Source: Deltaproteobacteria bacterium (GTDB taxonomy: Bacteria; Desulfobacterota; Desulfarculia; Adiutricales; Adiutricaceae). From it: a DNA stretch of 7,396 bases. Under the pieces are notes generated by a model, which saw only the letters and a list, made by a program, of their open reading frames with translations, was not told the DNA's origin and did not search any database. Of this stretch, positions 5,531 to 7,396 are shown piece by piece; within the stretch, counting starts at the first letter, position 1; each line of letters starts with the position of its first letter. The translations under genes were made by a program, and so were the position numbers. Location: contig JAISZP010000273.1 in NCBI GenBank assembly GCA_031269135.1, positions 1 to 7,396 on the forward strand, read 5' to 3'.

Positions 5531-5597
5531 CTAATGCCTCCCGACATTACCCCGAATTAGGGACGGAAAATCATTGAACCCAAGGTCCTGGCATGGA

Positions 5598-5641
5598 TTT
5601 GATATGGGTTTGATATGTGCTTGATATGTGTTTGTTATGAA
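5598..5641 (+). repeat. 11-bp tandem repeat, 4 copies, upstream of the DUF1847 gene
   Basis: TTTGATATGGG (5598-5608), TTTGATATGTG (5609-5619), CTTGATATGTG (5620-5630) and TTTGTTATGAA (5631-5641) follow one another exactly. A weaker fifth unit (5587-5597) may precede them. The array sits 57-111 bp upstream of the DUF1847 start, where a promoter or regulator site would be expected. An 11-bp period is close to one helical turn, so a bound protein would see the copies on the same face. Confidence 0.8.
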
Positions 5642-5655
5642 GGCTTTTTTAAGCC
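5642..5655. terminator. Weak hairpin downstream of the HD-GYP gene
   Basis: GGCTT (5642-5646), TTTT loop and AAGCC (5651-5655) form a 5-bp stem 29 bases after the HD-GYP stop. In the direction of that gene no T-run follows the stem, so termination is doubtful. Confidence 0.2.
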
Positions 5656-5683
5656 GGTTTAAAATTATGACTCAAAGCAATCG

Positions 5684-7156
5684 TCAGATCAAGTAGTCGG
5701 TGGGCTGGATTCCGAAAGACACAGGGCTTAAGCAGGAAAGAACTTGCCGCTTGGGCCTTTGATTTTCGTCGCATTCCGATAGCTCAATCGATGAACCCTT
5801 TAAAAGACCTCCCTCCTGGCTTTGATGCAGCAAGACCGCAGGCGGAAGAGGGCTGCTCCCCGGACGGACAGCCTTAGTCATGGCAAGCTCGTTCGAGTCG
5901 AGGATCAATAAGCTGCCTACAGGCCACGGCCCCATGATTTCGGCGAAGAGGCGCAGCACCAGCGGGTCAAGCAGAGTTCCGGAAAAGGAGGTCATCTCCT
6001 TTATGGCGTCGGTCGGACTTAGGGTCTGATTTCGCCAAGGTCTCCAAGAAGTCATGGCGTCGTATTGGTCGGCCACCGCCAAGATTCGGCCGCTCAAGGA
6101 AAGCTCGTTGTCTCGCCCTGTTTGGGGGTAGCCTGACTTGTCCACTCCCAGGTGGTGCTCGCTTACCGGCGGCAATAAAGAGAGCTTAAGGTTGAAACTG
6201 GCGTTAAGGCGAATGATCCTGGAGATGCTGCCTAAGGTGTGGTTTTGGATGACGGCTAGATCGTGGTTGTCGAGAGAATCGCTTTTGTCCGCAGTGGACT
6301 TGAAGTCTCCGGCTTTGCCAAGGTCGTGAAACAACGCCGTAAGGCCTAACTGCTCAGTGGCGGTTTTTGTATAGCCTATCCTTTGAGCGATGGCCATCGA
6401 GAGGATCGTCGCGTTGATGGAGTGAGTGAAGATTTGGTCTTCGTGATCTCGGATGGTCGACAAGGCCAAATAGAGAGGCCAGTCGTCGCTCATCAAGTCT
6501 ATAAGCTCCTGGACGATGCGCTTGCACTTTTGGACGCCGGCTTTTTTCCCGGCGGTGACGCGATCGACTAATCCCCTTAAGACCGTAAGCGCTTGGGAGT
6601 AGATCTTGCGGGCTTGTTGTTCCGCGCCGGGAAGCCCTTCCGTCTGAACCACGGCCTTATATCCGCCTTCAGAGAGTTCCTGCGCCCCGGAGCCGGAAAT
6701 CTTTCTGTCTTCATCCTTGGAAGGAACGACCCAGTTGCTCTTGCTGTCGAACTGGTTATACAGCCACTCGAAGGGATCGGGAAAGCGCTTGGCTTGGTTT
6801 AAGGTGTCGACCATAGAGACGAGTTCTTCGTTGGTCAGTTCGTCTTTCGGCAGAAATTTCAAGCCGTTTATCCCACGCTCGATGAAAAACTCGCTCATCT
6901 TAGTGGAAGTGGCCCACATGGACGGCGAGTAGACGATGCGTTCATCGTTTAAAAAAAAGCGGCCCCGATACAGGCTGAAAGCCGCCGGGCGCCCGGATTC
7001 CCAAACATCATCCAAGGCCGCCTTAAAATCGATAAGGATGTCGTTAAAGAGCCGATTGTTGGATTGGTGGATCTTGACCACCTGGATCATCCTAAATAGT
7101 CCGTGGAGGAGACTTTCGCCGGTAGAGTGTTTCTCTATTTTTTCTTTTTCGGCCAT
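5684..7156 (-). CDS. HD-GYP-type domain protein (putative cyclic-di-GMP phosphodiesterase, atypical motif)
   Basis: This 490-residue soluble protein has no membrane helix or signal peptide. Residues 1-200 form an N-terminal region (LLHGLFRMIQVVKIHQSNNRLF at the front) often found before HD domains in this type of bacterium, followed by a polar linker (about 145-180). The HD-GYP core spans about 235-415: His245 (FTHSINAT), His277-Asp278 with Lys281 (FHDLGK), His306 (QNHTLGS), His334-His335 and GYP 342-344 (SEHHLGVDKSGYP), and Asp363 (VADQYDAMTS). The metal-site histidines and aspartates are all present. However, the usual HHE..DG.GYP is HHL..DK.GYP, so the Glu and first Gly of the signature are lost, and c-di-GMP hydrolysis is not assured. 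Residues 415-490 form a tail of unknown role. Start ATG 7156 has AAGAGG (7165-7170) eight bases upstream. The class acts in motility, biofilm and stress signalling. Confidence 0.85.
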   Translation of the reverse strand: MAEKEKIEKHSTGESLLHGLFRMIQVVKIHQSNNRLFNDILIDFKAALDDVWESGRPAAFSLYRGRFFLNDERIVYSPSMWATSTKMSEFFIERGINGLKFLPKDELTNEELVSMVDTLNQAKRFPDPFEWLYNQFDSKSNWVVPSKDEDRKISGSGAQELSEGGYKAVVQTEGLPGAEQQARKIYSQALTVLRGLVDRVTAGKKAGVQKCKRIVQELIDLMSDDWPLYLALSTIRDHEDQIFTHSINATILSMAIAQRIGYTKTATEQLGLTALFHDLGKAGDFKSTADKSDSLDNHDLAVIQNHTLGSISRIIRLNASFNLKLSLLPPVSEHHLGVDKSGYPQTGRDNELSLSGRILAVADQYDAMTSWRPWRNQTLSPTDAIKEMTSFSGTLLDPLVLRLFAEIMGPWPVGSLLILDSNELAMTKAVRPGSSPLPPAVLLHQSQEGGLLKGSSIELSECDENQRPKRQVLSCLSPVSFGIQPTDYLI

Positions 7157-7277
7157 TTTCTTTTCCTCTTCGAGGGTCTATTAGTCCTGGCGCGGAAAAC
7201 CGCTGGACGTCGGCTCCGTAGCCACGCGTCCTTAAGCTTGAATGAAACTTGGCGGCGAATATGTTGTTGGTCCCATT
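7157..7277. other. Leader region of the HD-GYP gene
   Basis: This stretch must hold the ribosome site (7165-7170) and probably the promoter of the HD-GYP gene. I see no convincing -35/-10 pair. It contains a 16-base sequence (7240-7255) that matches 668-683 with one difference. Confidence 0.4.
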
Positions 7278-7383
7278 AAAATTCCATTGGTTGAAATTCC
7301 ACTGGTTAAAAATTCATTGGCTGAATATTCATAGGTTGAAAATCCACAGGTTGAAAATTAATTGGCTGAAAATCCGCTGGGCT
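7278..7383. repeat. 15-bp tandem repeat, about 7 copies
   Basis: Units follow a rough consensus AAAATTCATTGGTTG with exact 15-bp spacing. The best-conserved parts are AAA, the ATT/ATC next to it and TGG/AGG followed by TTG/CTG. Copies have diverged by up to about five bases. The unit is five codons long, and both strands are open in one frame through much of it. Confidence 0.85.
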
Positions 7384-7396
7384 GCCGAGAAGCTTG
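7306..7396 (-). CDS. Possible C-terminal tail of a gene entering from the right, made of FQPxN/D pentapeptides
   Basis: Reading leftward from the window edge, 29 codons are open and end at TAA (7306-7308). They encode KLLGSPAD and then FQPIN, FQPVD, FQPMN, IQPMN, F. The repeats come from the 15-bp tandem array. The stop is a CAA-to-TAA change in one repeat copy: the same frame continues beyond it as PVEFQPMEF to another TAA at 7276-7278. It fits the strand of its neighbours and parallels the repeat-built tail of Rpe. The opposite strand is also open from ATG 7261 to the edge (LKFHW/LKIHR-type pentapeptides), so the true coding strand, if any, is unsettled. Confidence 0.3.
   Translation of the reverse strand, partial: KLLGSPADFQPINFQPVDFQPMNIQPMNF

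Noticed and set aside
5260..5547. 95-residue Lys/Leu/Pro-rich minus frame over the start of the DUF1847 gene
   Set aside because: It is a shifted reading of the hexamer repeat. The DUF1847 frame has the strong ribosome site and continues into the conserved domain.
7278..7383. CRISPR array at the right edge
   Set aside because: The units are 15 bp and directly adjacent with no spacers, so it is a simple tandem repeat.

Overview
The window is ordinary bacterial chromosome with six recognisable genes, five on the minus strand and one on the plus strand. Base composition is balanced with slightly GC-rich third codon positions. The gene set points to a Gram-negative, possibly Desulfobacterota-like (former Deltaproteobacteria) genome: a class IV aminotransferase of the D-amino-acid/branched-chain type, ribulose-phosphate 3-epimerase, a DUF1847 metal-binding protein and an HD-GYP protein. 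The taxonomic guess is weak and rests on gene content only. I see no tRNA, rRNA, CRISPR array, transposase or phage gene.

Layout, left to right. Positions 1-638 (minus) hold the N-terminal 212 residues of a polytopic membrane protein of the LPG_synthase_TM (UPF0104/AglD-like) family, cut by the window edge. Positions 814-1791 (minus) encode the class IV aminotransferase and 1921-2613 (minus) encode Rpe. A gene-poor stretch follows (2632-3251). It contains an operator-like palindrome beside an extended -10 hexamer, a cluster of short tandem repeats, a second candidate promoter and two short coding remnants. Positions 3252-4388 (plus) encode a DegT/DnrJ/EryC1/StrS PLP aminotransferase, usually involved in amino-sugar or surface-glycan synthesis. 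It converges on a DUF1847 protein (4628-5530, minus) with an unusual Lys/Ala/Gln-rich N-terminal extension. Upstream of that is an HD-GYP-type protein (5684-7156, minus). The right edge (7278-7383) is a 15-bp tandem repeat that may form the C-terminal tail of another minus-strand gene.

The genes do not form one obvious pathway. Minus-strand neighbours are separated by about 130-175 bp, which suggests loosely spaced, probably separately controlled genes rather than a tight operon.

The most unusual feature is a pattern, not a single gene. Nearly every long intergenic gap or gene terminus carries a short, locally generated tandem duplication, with a different unit each time: 7, 8, 11, 13, 14, 15 or 17 bp. 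Several of these overlap stop codons or extend the C-terminus (the Rpe tail, the DegT stop, the right-edge repeat). This looks like a genome-wide tendency to micro-tandem expansion that remodels gene ends and leader regions. I did not find a convincing new multi-gene system.
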